64,000 nucleotides of DNA from Pseudonocardia sediminis (GTDB taxonomy: Bacteria; Actinomycetota; Actinomycetes; Mycobacteriales; Pseudonocardiaceae), in NCBI RefSeq assembly GCF_004217185.1, contig NZ_SHKL01000001.1:4462001-4526000 (forward strand). Direction: 5' to 3'. The translations under genes and the position numbers were made by a program. Below the pieces are notes generated by a model that ran no database searches, was not told the origin of the DNA, and saw nothing but the letters and a program-made list of their open reading frames with translations. Every line of letters starts with the position of its first letter. The stretch's first letter is position 1. This document shows, piece after piece, positions 8,585 to 17,140 of the stretch.

Positions 8585-9898
8585 GTGGCGAACCGCATTC
8601 CCCGCGTCGTCGTTCTCGGCGGCGGCTTCTCCGGCTTCAACGCCGCGAAGAACCTCGTCCGCACCCTGCGCGGCGACGCCGAGATCGTGCTGATCAACTC
8701 CACCGACTACTTCCTCTACCTCCCGCTGCTCCCGCAGGTGACCTCCGGTGTGCTCGACGCCCGGCGGATCACCGTGCCGCTGGCGGCGTCGCTGCCCGGG
8801 GTGCGGGTGCGTCTCGGCGAGGTCCGCGGTGTGGACCTGGAGTCGCGCACCGTGCACTACACCGATCCCGAGGGCGGCGGGCACGACGTCGGCTACGACC
8901 GGCTCGTCGTCGCGATCGGCAGCGTCAACAAGCTGCTGCCGATCCCCGGGGTGGCCGAGCACGCGCACGGCTTCCGCGGCATGCCCGAGGCGCTCTACCT
9001 GCGCGACCACATCCTGGCCGAGCTGGAGATGGTCACCGACACCGACGACCCGGTGGAACGGGCCGCGCGGTGCACGTTCGTCGTCGTCGGCGCCGGTTAC
9101 ACCGGGACCGAGGTCGCCGCGCAGGGCGCGATGCTCGCCGCCGCCCTGGCGAAGGACCGCCCGGAGCTGACCGGCCAGCCGATCCGCTGGCTGCTGCTCG
9201 ACATCAAGGACCGGGTGCTGCCCGAGCTCGACCGCAAGCTCTCGGTCACCGCGGACAAGGTGCTGCGCAAGCGCGGCGTCGAGGTCCGGACCGGGACCGC
9301 GGTGACCGAGGCGACGGCCGACGGCGTGAAGCTCAGCACCGGGGAGTACCTGCCGACGCGCTCGCTGATCTGGTGCGTCGGCGTCCGCCCGGACCCGCTG
9401 GTGCAGGACCTGGGCCTGCCGGTGGAACGCGGCCGGATCGTGGTCGACGCCGAGATGGCCGTCCGCGACCACCCGGACGTCTTCGCCGTCGGCGACGCGG
9501 CCGCCGTCCCGGACCCGGCCAACCCCGGCCTCCCCACCGCGATGACCGCCCAGCACGCGCAGCGGCACGGCAAGGCCGTGGCCCGCAACGTCGCGGCGTC
9601 GCTCGGGCACGGCACCCCGGCCCCCTACCAGCACAAGGACATGGGGTTCGTGGTCGACCTCGGTGGGCGCGACGCCGCGGCGAACCCGCTCGGGATCGTG
9701 CTGCCGCGCCCCCTGGCCCGGCTCGTGACCAGCGGCTACCACCTCGCCGCGATGCCCGGGAACCGCGTCCGCACCGGGGCGGAGTGGCTGCTGGAGAAGG
9801 TCCTGCCGCGTCAGCGGGTCCAGCTCGGGCTGGTCCGTCCCGAGGCCGTGCCGCTGGACACCGCGTCCCCGGAGCTGCCGTTCGTCGACCGGCGCTGA
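8585..9898 (+). CDS. ndh: Type II NADH dehydrogenase-like FAD oxidoreductase
   Basis: A 437-residue non-proton-pumping NADH:quinone oxidoreductase-like protein. FAD motif: VVVLGGGFSGFNAAKNL at the N-terminus; NADH motif: FVVVGAGYTGTEVAAQGAML near residue 160; second FAD motif: VFAVGDAAAVPD near residue 300; quinone-site-like segment LPTAMTAQHAQRHGKAVARN. GTG 8585 has GGAGG nine bases upstream. It would oxidise NADH at the inner face of the membrane and reduce menaquinone. The 3' end overlaps the convergent DUF998 gene by 88 bases. Confidence 0.85.
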   Translation: MANRIPRVVVLGGGFSGFNAAKNLVRTLRGDAEIVLINSTDYFLYLPLLPQVTSGVLDARRITVPLAASLPGVRVRLGEVRGVDLESRTVHYTDPEGGGHDVGYDRLVVAIGSVNKLLPIPGVAEHAHGFRGMPEALYLRDHILAELEMVTDTDDPVERAARCTFVVVGAGYTGTEVAAQGAMLAAALAKDRPELTGQPIRWLLLDIKDRVLPELDRKLSVTADKVLRKRGVEVRTGTAVTEATADGVKLSTGEYLPTRSLIWCVGVRPDPLVQDLGLPVERGRIVVDAEMAVRDHPDVFAVGDAAAVPDPANPGLPTAMTAQHAQRHGKAVARNVAASLGHGTPAPYQHKDMGFVVDLGGRDAAANPLGIVLPRPLARLVTSGYHLAAMPGNRVRTGAEWLLEKVLPRQRVQLGLVRPEAVPLDTASPELPFVDRR

Positions 9899-11166
9899 CC
9901 CCCGCGTAGGTGATCCCCGCCCGGATGATCACGGCGCAGGACCGCCACGACGACGGCAGGCCACAGGGTCTGCGCGATGATCAGCACCCGCTCGGACAGG
10001 CCGATGTACGGCCCGCCCGTCTGCAGCTGCACGAAGAACCAGCCGAGCAGCGCGAGCAGTGTTCCGGTCACGACCCACGCGGCGCGCCGCCCGAGCAGCG
10101 GCGACGCCGACGGGTGCCGGCTCACCGCCAGCGGGAAGCCGACGAACGCGATCCACCCGACGGTCGCGGCGCCCATGTGCCACGGGGAGCTGCCCGTCTC
10201 CGGCTGCGGGAGCAGCCCGGCGAACAGCGTCCCGGCGCCGCCGAGGCCCACGGCGATCCGCCCGGGCCACGGGATCCGGGTCAGCACGAGCGCACCGGCG
10301 ACGTAGCCCAGGCCCAGCAGCACCAGGGTGCCGGTCATGATCCAGCGGTCGGTGGCGCCGATCCGCGCGAGCGTGCTCAGCGACTGCCGCAACGGGTCGT
10401 AGCCCGGCGGCTGGGCGGCGGCGGCCACGGTCGACCCGACCGGGATCACCGCGGGGGCCAGGACCACCACCCAGAACACCGCGGTCCCCGCCCGCCGCAG
10501 GTCCGGGGGCCACGCGGTCCCCCACCGGTGCCGGGACGCTGCGAGCGCCACGGCCATCGGCCACAGCGTCTGCGCCACCACCAGCACCCGCTGGGCGAGC
10601 CCCAGCCGATCACCCCCGAGCAGCAGCTCCAGCCCGAACCAGGCCATCAGGCCCACCAGCACCGCGGTCGCCGCCCACGCCGGGCCGCGCCGGAGCACGG
10701 CGGGCGTGCCCCCGCGGTCGTCACCGTCGTCCGCTGTCACCTCCGGCGAGGGCCGGGCCCGTGACACCGCCAGCGGCCACGCGGTGAACGCCAGCCACCC
10801 GACCGCGGCCGAGCCCATGTGCCAGGGGTTGGTGCCGGACGCCGGCTGCGGGCACAGCGCCGCCATCGCGACACCGGCCCCGCCGACGGCCAGCACCACC
10901 CGGGCGCGCCGCCCGATCCCGGGCAGTCCCGCCGCGGTGAGCAGGTACCCCAGCCCGAGGACGAGCAGGGTCGCGCCCATGATCCAGCCGTCGGTCGCAC
11001 CGGCGTTGGCCAGCGCGCTGAACGTCTGGCGCACCGGGTCGTAGCCGGGCGGCTGCACGGACGCGGCGTACCCGGCCCCGGCCAGCACCACGAACGGCGC
11101 GGCCACCGCGCACACCAGCGACACCCCGGGCGACCATCGCGCCCACGCCGTCCCCACCGCGTCCAT
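9811..11166 (-). CDS. Tandemly duplicated DUF998 integral membrane protein
   Basis: A 451-residue multi-pass membrane protein made of two DUF998 repeats. Repeat 1 has QPPGYDPVRQTFSALANAG then GATDGWIM and GTNPWHMGSAAVGWLAF; repeat 2 has QPPGYDPLRQSLSTLARIG then GATDRWIM and GSSPWHMGAATVGWIAF. Each half has about six to seven hydrophobic helices. Single-domain DUF998 proteins are usually near 200 residues, so this is an internal duplication and fusion. The last 40 hydrophilic residues overlap the ndh gene on the other strand. Function unknown. Confidence 0.8.
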   Translation of the reverse strand: MDAVGTAWARWSPGVSLVCAVAAPFVVLAGAGYAASVQPPGYDPVRQTFSALANAGATDGWIMGATLLVLGLGYLLTAAGLPGIGRRARVVLAVGGAGVAMAALCPQPASGTNPWHMGSAAVGWLAFTAWPLAVSRARPSPEVTADDGDDRGGTPAVLRRGPAWAATAVLVGLMAWFGLELLLGGDRLGLAQRVLVVAQTLWPMAVALAASRHRWGTAWPPDLRRAGTAVFWVVVLAPAVIPVGSTVAAAAQPPGYDPLRQSLSTLARIGATDRWIMTGTLVLLGLGYVAGALVLTRIPWPGRIAVGLGGAGTLFAGLLPQPETGSSPWHMGAATVGWIAFVGFPLAVSRHPSASPLLGRRAAWVVTGTLLALLGWFFVQLQTGGPYIGLSERVLIIAQTLWPAVVVAVLRRDHPGGDHLRGGQRRSTNGSSGDAVSSGTASGRTSPSWTR

Positions 11167-11290
11167 GTGTGTCCACCCCCGTCCGAACCCGCGTCCATTC
11201 TGCGCCCGCGCCGACGGACGGGCGTGGGCCGACGGACCGGGGTGAGCCGACGGACGGGCGGTCCGGCCACGGCGTGACTAGCCTGCCCCG

Positions 11291-12355
11291 ATGGCGTCCG
11301 TGCTGCCCGGCCCCGGTCCCGTGTCCCGCCGATCGGCCCTGATCGGGGTCGCCGTCGCCGTCGCGATCGCGCTGGTCGTGCTGTCCTGGGCGAAGTGGTT
11401 CCCGTACGCGCAGCGGATCGTGACCCTGTCCGGGACCGGCACCTGGACCGGGACCGACGTGCTCGGCGCCGGCGGGGTGCGTCCCGGGGACCCGCCCAGC
11501 CTGCGCGCCGCGACGTCGTTCACCGGGGCCTACCTCTCCGCGGTGTGGCAGGCGCTGCTCGCCGCCCTGCTGATCAGTGCCGCGATCCAGGCGCTGGTGC
11601 CCCGTACCTGGCTGCTGCGCGTGCTGGACCGGCCGGGACGGCTGCGCTCGGCCGCGGCGGGCGGGCTCGTCAGCACGCCGTCGATGATGTGCACCTGCTG
11701 CACCGCACCGGTCGCGGTGACCCTGCGCCGCCAGGGCGTCCCCACGTCCGCGGTCGTCGCCTACTGGCTGGGCAACCCGCTGCTCAACCCGGCCGTCCTG
11801 GTCTTCCTCGCGCTCGTCGCCCCCTGGGAGTGGACGGTGACGCGGCTCGTCGTCGCGCTCCTGGTCGTCGTCGGTGGGGCGGCGCTGGTCGCGCGGCTGA
11901 CCGACCGCCCGGAGCTCCCCGGGCCCGAGGTCGCACCGGGACCCGACGACGGTGGGCTCGCGGGAGCGCCCCGCCGTTTCCTGCGTGCGCTGCTGCGCCT
12001 GTCGATCGTCCTGGTGCCCGAGTACCTGGTGGTCGTGCTGCTGCTCGGGGCGTTCCGCGGGTGGCTGCTGCCGGTCGGCGCGCTGAGCGCCGGGATCGTC
12101 GCGGTCCTGGTGGCGGCCGTGGTCGGCACCCTGCTGGTGATCCCGACGGCCGGGGAGATCCCGATCCTGCAGGGGCTCGCCCTCGCCGGCGCCGCCGCCG
12201 GGCCGGTCGGGGCGCTGCTGGTGACGCTGCCCGCGGTCAGCATCCCGGGGATCGTCATGGTCGGCCGAGCCCTGGGCTGGCGGGCGACCGCGGCCACCAC
12301 GGCGCTGGTCGTCGCCGGGGGCCTCGCCGGGGCGGGGCTGCTCACCGTCCTGTGA
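11291..12355 (+). CDS. Predicted permease (UPF0718/DUF318, ArsP/SO_0444-like)
   Basis: A 354-residue membrane protein with about eight helices. The hallmark is a Cys cluster in a helix, MMCTCCTAPVAVTLRR (near residue 135), followed by YWLGNPLLNPAVLVFL, and the second half repeats the pattern with IPTAGEIPILQGL. This matches the DUF318 permease family, members of which export arsenicals or metal ions. The paired cysteines suggest soft metal or metalloid binding. No ArsR-type regulator lies next to it, so the substrate is open. Confidence 0.75.
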   Translation: MASVLPGPGPVSRRSALIGVAVAVAIALVVLSWAKWFPYAQRIVTLSGTGTWTGTDVLGAGGVRPGDPPSLRAATSFTGAYLSAVWQALLAALLISAAIQALVPRTWLLRVLDRPGRLRSAAAGGLVSTPSMMCTCCTAPVAVTLRRQGVPTSAVVAYWLGNPLLNPAVLVFLALVAPWEWTVTRLVVALLVVVGGAALVARLTDRPELPGPEVAPGPDDGGLAGAPRRFLRALLRLSIVLVPEYLVVVLLLGAFRGWLLPVGALSAGIVAVLVAAVVGTLLVIPTAGEIPILQGLALAGAAAGPVGALLVTLPAVSIPGIVMVGRALGWRATAATTALVVAGGLAGAGLLTVL

Positions 12356-12585
12356 CCCCGGGGCCGGTGACCGAGAAAGCGATACCTCATCACCATGTGC
12401 TGTCGACTCGACCGCGATCCGGTGCGGGAGTAGGTTTCACATCTCACGGAACCGCCCCAGCCCCCGGTGGTCCGCCCTCCAGCCGGGCGTGCACGGGGAA
12501 GGTCGCACATGGGGCACAGTCGACGCGACGGACATCCGTACCCACCGGGCAGGACCGTGGTTCCGCCGCCCCCGCCGGGTACGTC

Positions 12586-13332
12586 GTGAGCACCCACGCG
12601 AGCGTGTCGCGCCTGCATCGTGACCGGGCGTACGACGGGCGGGCACGTCGTCCCGGACGTGGCAACGGCACCGGGTGCGTGCTGATCCTCGACGTGCACC
12701 CCATGTTCCGCCGGATGCTCGGGCCCGCCCTGCACGAGGAGGGCATGGACGTCCACGAGGTCGGTTTCGACGACGAGCAGGTGATGCTCACCGCGGTCGC
12801 CGGTCTCGGCACCGGGGTGGTGTTGTTCGAGCTCGCTCCGGCCTCCGAGAAGGTGGGGGGCCGGATCCGCACCGGCCCGTTCGTCGCCGCGCTGACCGCG
12901 AACGGGAACCCGGTGCTGGCCGTGAGCGGGCACGGCGACGAGAGCTCCGCGGCCGGCGCGGTCGCGGCCGGGGCCGTCGGCGTGCTGTCGAAGGACCTCC
13001 CGCTGCCGGACCTGGTCAACGCGGTGGTGCGGGCCGGGGCCGGGCTGCCGGTGATGAGCGCCCCCGAGCACGGCCTCTGGCTCAGCCGCCACCACGAACG
13101 CAGCGTGCGCCGGTCCCGGGTCGCCGACCGGCTCGCGCGTCTGCGACCCCGCGAGCAGGAGATCCTCCGGCTTCTCGCGGCCGGGCGACGCTCGTCGGAG
13201 ATCGCGGGCCTGTTCGGGACCCCACCGGCCACGCTCCGGGCCGAGGTCCGGTCGATGATGACCGTGCTCGGGGCGGGATCGCAGATCGAGGCCGTCGCCA
13301 TGCTGTTCGAGTCCCGGGCCGACGCCTGGTGA
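12586..13332 (+). CDS. LuxR-type response regulator with degenerate receiver
   Basis: About 248 residues. An N-terminal Arg-rich stretch is followed by a receiver-like domain (GCVLILDVHPMFRRMLG) and a C-terminal HTH (LRPREQEILRLLAAGRRSSE, then ATLRAEVRSMM). Where the phospho-Asp normally ends strand beta3 the sequence reads VVLFELAPA, so Asp is replaced by Glu. This would block phosphorylation and may mimic it. The recognition helix also departs from the usual NVT(T)V(K)TH pattern. The start is uncertain: GTG 12586 and GTG 12607 are both possible. No histidine kinase is adjacent. Confidence 0.7.
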   Translation: MSTHASVSRLHRDRAYDGRARRPGRGNGTGCVLILDVHPMFRRMLGPALHEEGMDVHEVGFDDEQVMLTAVAGLGTGVVLFELAPASEKVGGRIRTGPFVAALTANGNPVLAVSGHGDESSAAGAVAAGAVGVLSKDLPLPDLVNAVVRAGAGLPVMSAPEHGLWLSRHHERSVRRSRVADRLARLRPREQEILRLLAAGRRSSEIAGLFGTPPATLRAEVRSMMTVLGAGSQIEAVAMLFESRADAW

Positions 13333-13433
13333 GCCCGGCCGCGATCTCGCGGATATCCCCATCATTGCGGACGCGGCGGCCCGCCGGCGTCGGTACCGTC
13401 GCTCGGTGCCCCGATCCACCCAGGACGACGACC

Positions 13434-13607
13434 ATGCTCCCGGCCCCCGATCTCGCCGGGGGTGACGAGCCCGGCGTCGTGATCGACGCCCTCGTCACGG
13501 TGGCGCTCGACGACCTCGACGAGGGACACCTCGACGTCGAGACGGCGTTGCGCGCCATAGCAATCGCGGCGTGGAGGGCCGGCCGGTCGACGGCCCCCGT
13601 GACCTGA
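13434..13607 (+). CDS. Small hypothetical protein (57 aa)
   Basis: A short frame starting MLPAPDLAGGDEPG and containing VVIDALVTVALDDLDEG and ALRAIAIAAWRAGRS. The amphipathic, alanine-rich helix pattern and lack of Arg-rich shadow composition suggest a real small protein. It sits between the response regulator and the first GAF-ANTAR gene, on the same strand. No family recognised. Confidence 0.35.
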   Translation: MLPAPDLAGGDEPGVVIDALVTVALDDLDEGHLDVETALRAIAIAAWRAGRSTAPVT

Positions 13608-13746
13608 GCGGAACAGCCGCGGGCGGTAGGGTCACCGGTGTACTCGGTGCACGGGACCTCCCAACCGTCGCGCTCCGGCCGACGGCGACGGGACCCTCTT
13701 GTGAGCATGTGCCCGACCCTCGTCGTCCTCCGGTCGACGAGCCCTC

Positions 13747-14466
13747 GTGAATGACCGGGGCGACGTGGTCCGGGCGCTGCTCGCGATCGCCCGGGACGGG
13801 TTCGCCGACCACGAGCTGGCCCTGCGGATCTGCCGGGCCTGCGTCGACGGGCTCGACGTCGACGGGGCGGCCATCTCCCTGCTGACCGCCCACCCGACCC
13901 GCCGGACGCTGGCCTCGACCGACCCGACGGCGGACCTGCTCGAGGAGCTGCAGTTCACCCTGAACGAGGGCGCCTGCGTCGAGGCCGCCACGACCGGCGC
14001 GCCGGTGATCGTCGCCGACGTCCGGGAGAGCATCGAGGTGCAGCGCTGGCCGGTGTTCGCCGCCGAGGTCGCCGCGCGCAGCGACGTCCGCGCGCTGTTC
14101 GCCCTGCCGTTGCAGTGGGGGGCGGTCAACCTCGGCGTGCTCGACCTCTACCGGCTGGCGCCCGGTGTCCTGCCTCCGGAACAGATGCGCGAGGCGCTGA
14201 GCTCGGCCGACACGGCGGCGCTGATGATGCTCGGCCACCTCACCGACCCCGGTGACGGCGACGGCCGCGGCTGGCTCGACCCCGCCGTCGGCAACCGGTC
14301 GGAGATCCACCAGGCGACCGGTATGGTGCTCGTGCAGCTGGGGGTCGACGCCCCGGAGGCGCTGGCACGGATGCGGGGACACGCGTTCGTGCACGGCCGG
14401 CTGCTCATCGAGGTCGCCCGGGACGTGATCAGCCGCAGGCTGGTGTTCACCGAGGGAACGCGCTAG
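13747..14466 (+). CDS. GAF-ANTAR regulator 1
   Basis: A 239-residue protein with an N-terminal GAF-like sensor (DVDGAAISLLTAHPTRRTLAS, EGACVEAATTGAPV) and a C-terminal ANTAR RNA-binding domain (IHQATGMVLVQLGVDAPEAL, HGRLLIEVARDVI). ANTAR proteins bind paired hexaloop hairpins in leader RNAs and prevent termination. The GTG start follows a short gap with no strong Shine-Dalgarno. It is followed almost directly by a second GAF-ANTAR gene, a tandem arrangement common in actinobacteria. Ligand unknown. Confidence 0.82.
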   Translation: MNDRGDVVRALLAIARDGFADHELALRICRACVDGLDVDGAAISLLTAHPTRRTLASTDPTADLLEELQFTLNEGACVEAATTGAPVIVADVRESIEVQRWPVFAAEVAARSDVRALFALPLQWGAVNLGVLDLYRLAPGVLPPEQMREALSSADTAALMMLGHLTDPGDGDGRGWLDPAVGNRSEIHQATGMVLVQLGVDAPEALARMRGHAFVHGRLLIEVARDVISRRLVFTEGTR

Positions 14467-14496
14467 GCGATGGTCCGTTCCACCGAGAGGCAACCG

Positions 14497-15240
14497 ATGA
14501 GCCCGCAGAGGACCGAGCGAGAGGCCGGGTTGACCAACGCGTTCGTCACGCTGGCCGACACCCTCGTCGACGACTACGACACCATCGACCTGCTGGACCG
14601 CCTGGTCGCCTTCTGCGTCGGGCTCCTGGGAGCCGACGACGCCGCGATCGTCCTCGGCGACGCCCGCCGCGACCTGCGCGCCGTCGCCTCCTCCAGCGAG
14701 GCGGCACGGTCGATGGAGCTCCTGCAGCTGCAGAACGACCAGGGCCCCTGCCTGGACTGCTTCCAGACCGGGGCCAGGGTCAGCATCGCGGACCTGTCCG
14801 AGCAGGCGCAGCGGTGGCCGGAGTTCGTCGCCGCGGTGGAGCGCGACGGCCGGTTCCGGTCGGTGCACGCGTTGCCGCTGCGCCTGCGCGGGAACGCCAT
14901 CGGGGCCCTGAATCTGTTCCACCGTGAACCCGGACCGCTGGCCGAGGACGACCTGGACCTCGCGCAGGCGATGGCCGACGTCGCGACGATCGGCATCCTG
15001 CAGGAGAGGGCCATCCGCCGCGGCGAGGTGCTCAGCGAGCAGCTGCAGGCGGCGCTGAACAGCCGGGTCGTGATCGAGCAGGCCAAGGGCGTGCTGGCCC
15101 AGTCCTCCGGGCTGGCGCTGGAGGTCGCGTTCGAGCGGCTGCGCGGCTACGCGCGCCGCGGCAACCTCAAGCTGAGCGACGTCGCGCGCCGGGTCGTGAC
15201 CCGCGACCTCGACCCGGCTGCGGTGACCGCGGAGTCCTGA
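14497..15240 (+). CDS. GAF-ANTAR regulator 2
   Basis: About 247 residues. GAF domain: GADDAAIVLGDARRDLRAVA, then NDQGPCLDCFQTGARVSIAD and ALPLRLRGNAIGALNLFH. ANTAR domain: ALNSRVVIEQAKGVLAQSSG, RLRGYARRGNLKLSDVARRV, a closer match to the canonical ANTAR than its neighbour. ATG 14497 is preferred because GAGAGG lies six bases before it; an ATG at 14470 is the alternative. It probably arose by duplication with the preceding gene. The adjoining STAS gene suggests a stress-signalling cluster. Confidence 0.85.
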   Translation: MSPQRTEREAGLTNAFVTLADTLVDDYDTIDLLDRLVAFCVGLLGADDAAIVLGDARRDLRAVASSSEAARSMELLQLQNDQGPCLDCFQTGARVSIADLSEQAQRWPEFVAAVERDGRFRSVHALPLRLRGNAIGALNLFHREPGPLAEDDLDLAQAMADVATIGILQERAIRRGEVLSEQLQAALNSRVVIEQAKGVLAQSSGLALEVAFERLRGYARRGNLKLSDVARRVVTRDLDPAAVTAES

Positions 15241-15361
15241 CGGGCGACGGGGCGAACCGCCCACCCCGTGACCTGCGCCGCCCAGGCGCGACCGGTAACC
15301 TCGTCCACGCCCGGCACCGCCTGAGACCACAGCGCACGCCGGCCGCGCACCAGGGACGTTC

Positions 15362-15703
15362 ATGCCCGCGGACAGGCCCCCCGGTGGATCCCCCGGGACC
15401 ACGCTGTCGATCCGTCACCGTTCCACGCCCGGGGAGCCGAACCTCCAGGTGTCCGGCGAGATCGACCTCGCCACCGTCGACGTACTCACCGACGCCCTGG
15501 CCGAGACGATCGCCGGCGGCGGCACCGTGGTCGTCGACATGTCCGGCGTGACCTTCCTCGACGCCTCCGGCATCGGGCGGCTGGTGCACGCCGCACAGGT
15601 CGCCGGAACCCGCGACTCGTCGTTGCGGCTCGTCGGGTGCAGCGGCACGGTCCGGCGGACCCTGCGGTGGGCCGGGACGGGACACCTGCTCGGCGACGGG
15701 TGA
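15362..15703 (+). CDS. STAS-domain anti-sigma factor antagonist (canonical)
   Basis: A 113-residue single STAS domain protein: LQVSGEIDLATVDVLTDAL, then VVDMSGVTFLDASGIGRLV. It keeps the D-A-S-G motif, so the serine can be phosphorylated by an anti-sigma kinase. It is the only one of six STAS domains in the window that does. Expected role: when dephosphorylated it binds the anti-sigma kinase and frees the sigma factor. It lies directly after two GAF-ANTAR genes. Confidence 0.88.
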   Translation: MPADRPPGGSPGTTLSIRHRSTPGEPNLQVSGEIDLATVDVLTDALAETIAGGGTVVVDMSGVTFLDASGIGRLVHAAQVAGTRDSSLRLVGCSGTVRRTLRWAGTGHLLGDG

Positions 15704-15731
15704 GGAGCCGGGCCGGTCGTACGGGGGGGGG

Positions 15732-16328
15732 TCAGGCGCGCCGCAGCACGTGCAGCAGGAAGTGCTCGTCGACGTGGGCGACGATCGTCTCCAGCTCCGG
15801 CCGGGCCGCGACCATGGCGTAGGTCGCCTCGGCGTCGCGGGGCGCCTCGGGGGCGTCACCCCGCCAGTGCACGAGGACCACGTCGGCGCCCGACGGGGTG
15901 ACGGCGAGGGTCGCGTCCAGAGTGGCCGTCACCGTGGCGTCGTCGAGGTAGTAGAGCACCTCGCTGAACATCGCGAGGTCGAGCCGCACGTCCGGGACGG
16001 CGTCGGGCAGGGCGCCCACCGTCACGGTCACCCCGGGCAGGTCCCGGGTCGCCTCGACGGCGCGGTCCACGGCCACGGCGACGGGGTCCGAGGCCAGCAC
16101 GACCTCCGCCCGGGCGGAGAGGTCGAGGGTCAGCTCCCCGGCCCCGCAGCCGGGCTCGAACACGGTCCCGTAGTGCTCCTGCGGCAGCGACGCCAGGACG
16201 ACGGCGCGCTTGCGGCGCTCGTAGAACGAGTCCGCCCGCCAGGGGTCGCCGTCGGCGTAGAGGTCGGTGAAGCGGTCCTGCAGGGCCCGGGCCCCGTACC
16301 CGGGACCGGTGTTCGGGTCGTCCGTCAT
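15732..16328 (-). CDS. NodS-like SAM-dependent methyltransferase
   Basis: A 198-residue class I methyltransferase. Before the SAM site it has DPWRADSFYERRKRAVVLAS, typical of the NodS family; the SAM loop is VFEPGCGAGELTLDL, followed by DLAMFSEVLYYLDD. NodS N-methylates the deacetylated glucosamine of Nod factors; here a PIG-L deacetylase is found in the related locus 12 kb away, which fits the same chemistry (inference). It is the last gene of a four-gene operon with 4-base overlaps. A run of nine G residues (15723-15731) lies just past its stop. Confidence 0.83.
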   Translation of the reverse strand: MTDDPNTGPGYGARALQDRFTDLYADGDPWRADSFYERRKRAVVLASLPQEHYGTVFEPGCGAGELTLDLSARAEVVLASDPVAVAVDRAVEATRDLPGVTVTVGALPDAVPDVRLDLAMFSEVLYYLDDATVTATLDATLAVTPSGADVVLVHWRGDAPEAPRDAEATYAMVAARPELETIVAHVDEHFLLHVLRRA

Positions 16329-17140
16329 GTGAGCACCTCCAATGTCGCGCGGCCGCGGTCGAACGCGACCTTGTCCTGGGCGGCGAGCTCGTCGAGCCAC
16401 CCGCCCATCGGCCACCAGCCCCAGCGGCGGTGGAACAGGTTCGCGTTGCGGACGATCTCGCCGAGACGGGCCGGGTCGGCCACCGACGGCGGGTGGTGCT
16501 GATGGTGGGCCACCGCTCCCCCTACCCAGTACAGGCCCGCCCCGTGCGACGCCGCGACCTGCGCGAGGTCGGTGTCCTCGCCGCCGTAGCCGGCGTAGCC
16601 GGTGCAGAACCCGCCGAGCGTGCGCCACGTCGGGACCGTGACCGCGAACGACAGCGACCAGAACAGCTCCCACCGGGTCTCGGGCCACAGCTCGCCGTCC
16701 GGGGGCGCGGGACGCGCCGGGTGCGGGCCGGCGAGCCGCGCCAGCCCGGTGTCCGGGTACCCGCCGGGCGGGGGCGGTGGCAGGTAGTGCACGGGGCCGC
16801 ACAGCAGCGCCGGGCCGTCCACCCGGGCGGACGCGGCGGCGTAGCGGTCGAGCAGCACCGGCTCGGGGATGCAGTCGACGTCGAGGAACACCAGCAGCTC
16901 CGCGCCGCCGTCGATCGCCGTCGCCGCCCCCGCGTTGCGGGCCTCGGCCAGCGGGAGCCCGCCGTCGCCGACGGGCACCCGGACGACGGTCGCCGGCGGG
17001 CCGTCGCCGATCCGCGGCTCCTCCCCCATCCCGACCACGACGTGCTCCCCCGGCAGGCACCCGGTCAGCCCGCGGCGTTGCCGGGCGAGGTGCTCGTCGC
17101 GGCCGCGGGTCACGGTGACGACCGCGGTGCGCGGGGTCAC
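16325..17140 (-). CDS. Glycosyltransferase family 2
   Basis: A 271-residue GT-A enzyme: VVTVTRGRDEHLARQRRGL at the N-terminus, LAEARNAGAATAIDGGA, the metal-binding ELLVFLDVDCIPEPVL, and the acceptor-side GGFCTGYAGYGGEDTDLA (GGxDxD-like). The start GTG (17140) overlaps the stop of the upstream glycosyltransferase, and the stop overlaps the methyltransferase start. No membrane anchor seen. The GYGGEDTD motif is like that of chain-extending GT2 enzymes. Confidence 0.87.
   Translation of the reverse strand: MTPRTAVVTVTRGRDEHLARQRRGLTGCLPGEHVVVGMGEEPRIGDGPPATVVRVPVGDGGLPLAEARNAGAATAIDGGAELLVFLDVDCIPEPVLLDRYAAASARVDGPALLCGPVHYLPPPPPGGYPDTGLARLAGPHPARPAPPDGELWPETRWELFWSLSFAVTVPTWRTLGGFCTGYAGYGGEDTDLAQVAASHGAGLYWVGGAVAHHQHHPPSVADPARLGEIVRNANLFHRRWGWWPMGGWLDELAAQDKVAFDRGRATLEVLT

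Noticed and set aside
15723..15731. Run of nine G residues as a phase-variation tract
   Set aside because: It lies after the stop codons of both convergent genes, so length changes would not affect a coding frame.
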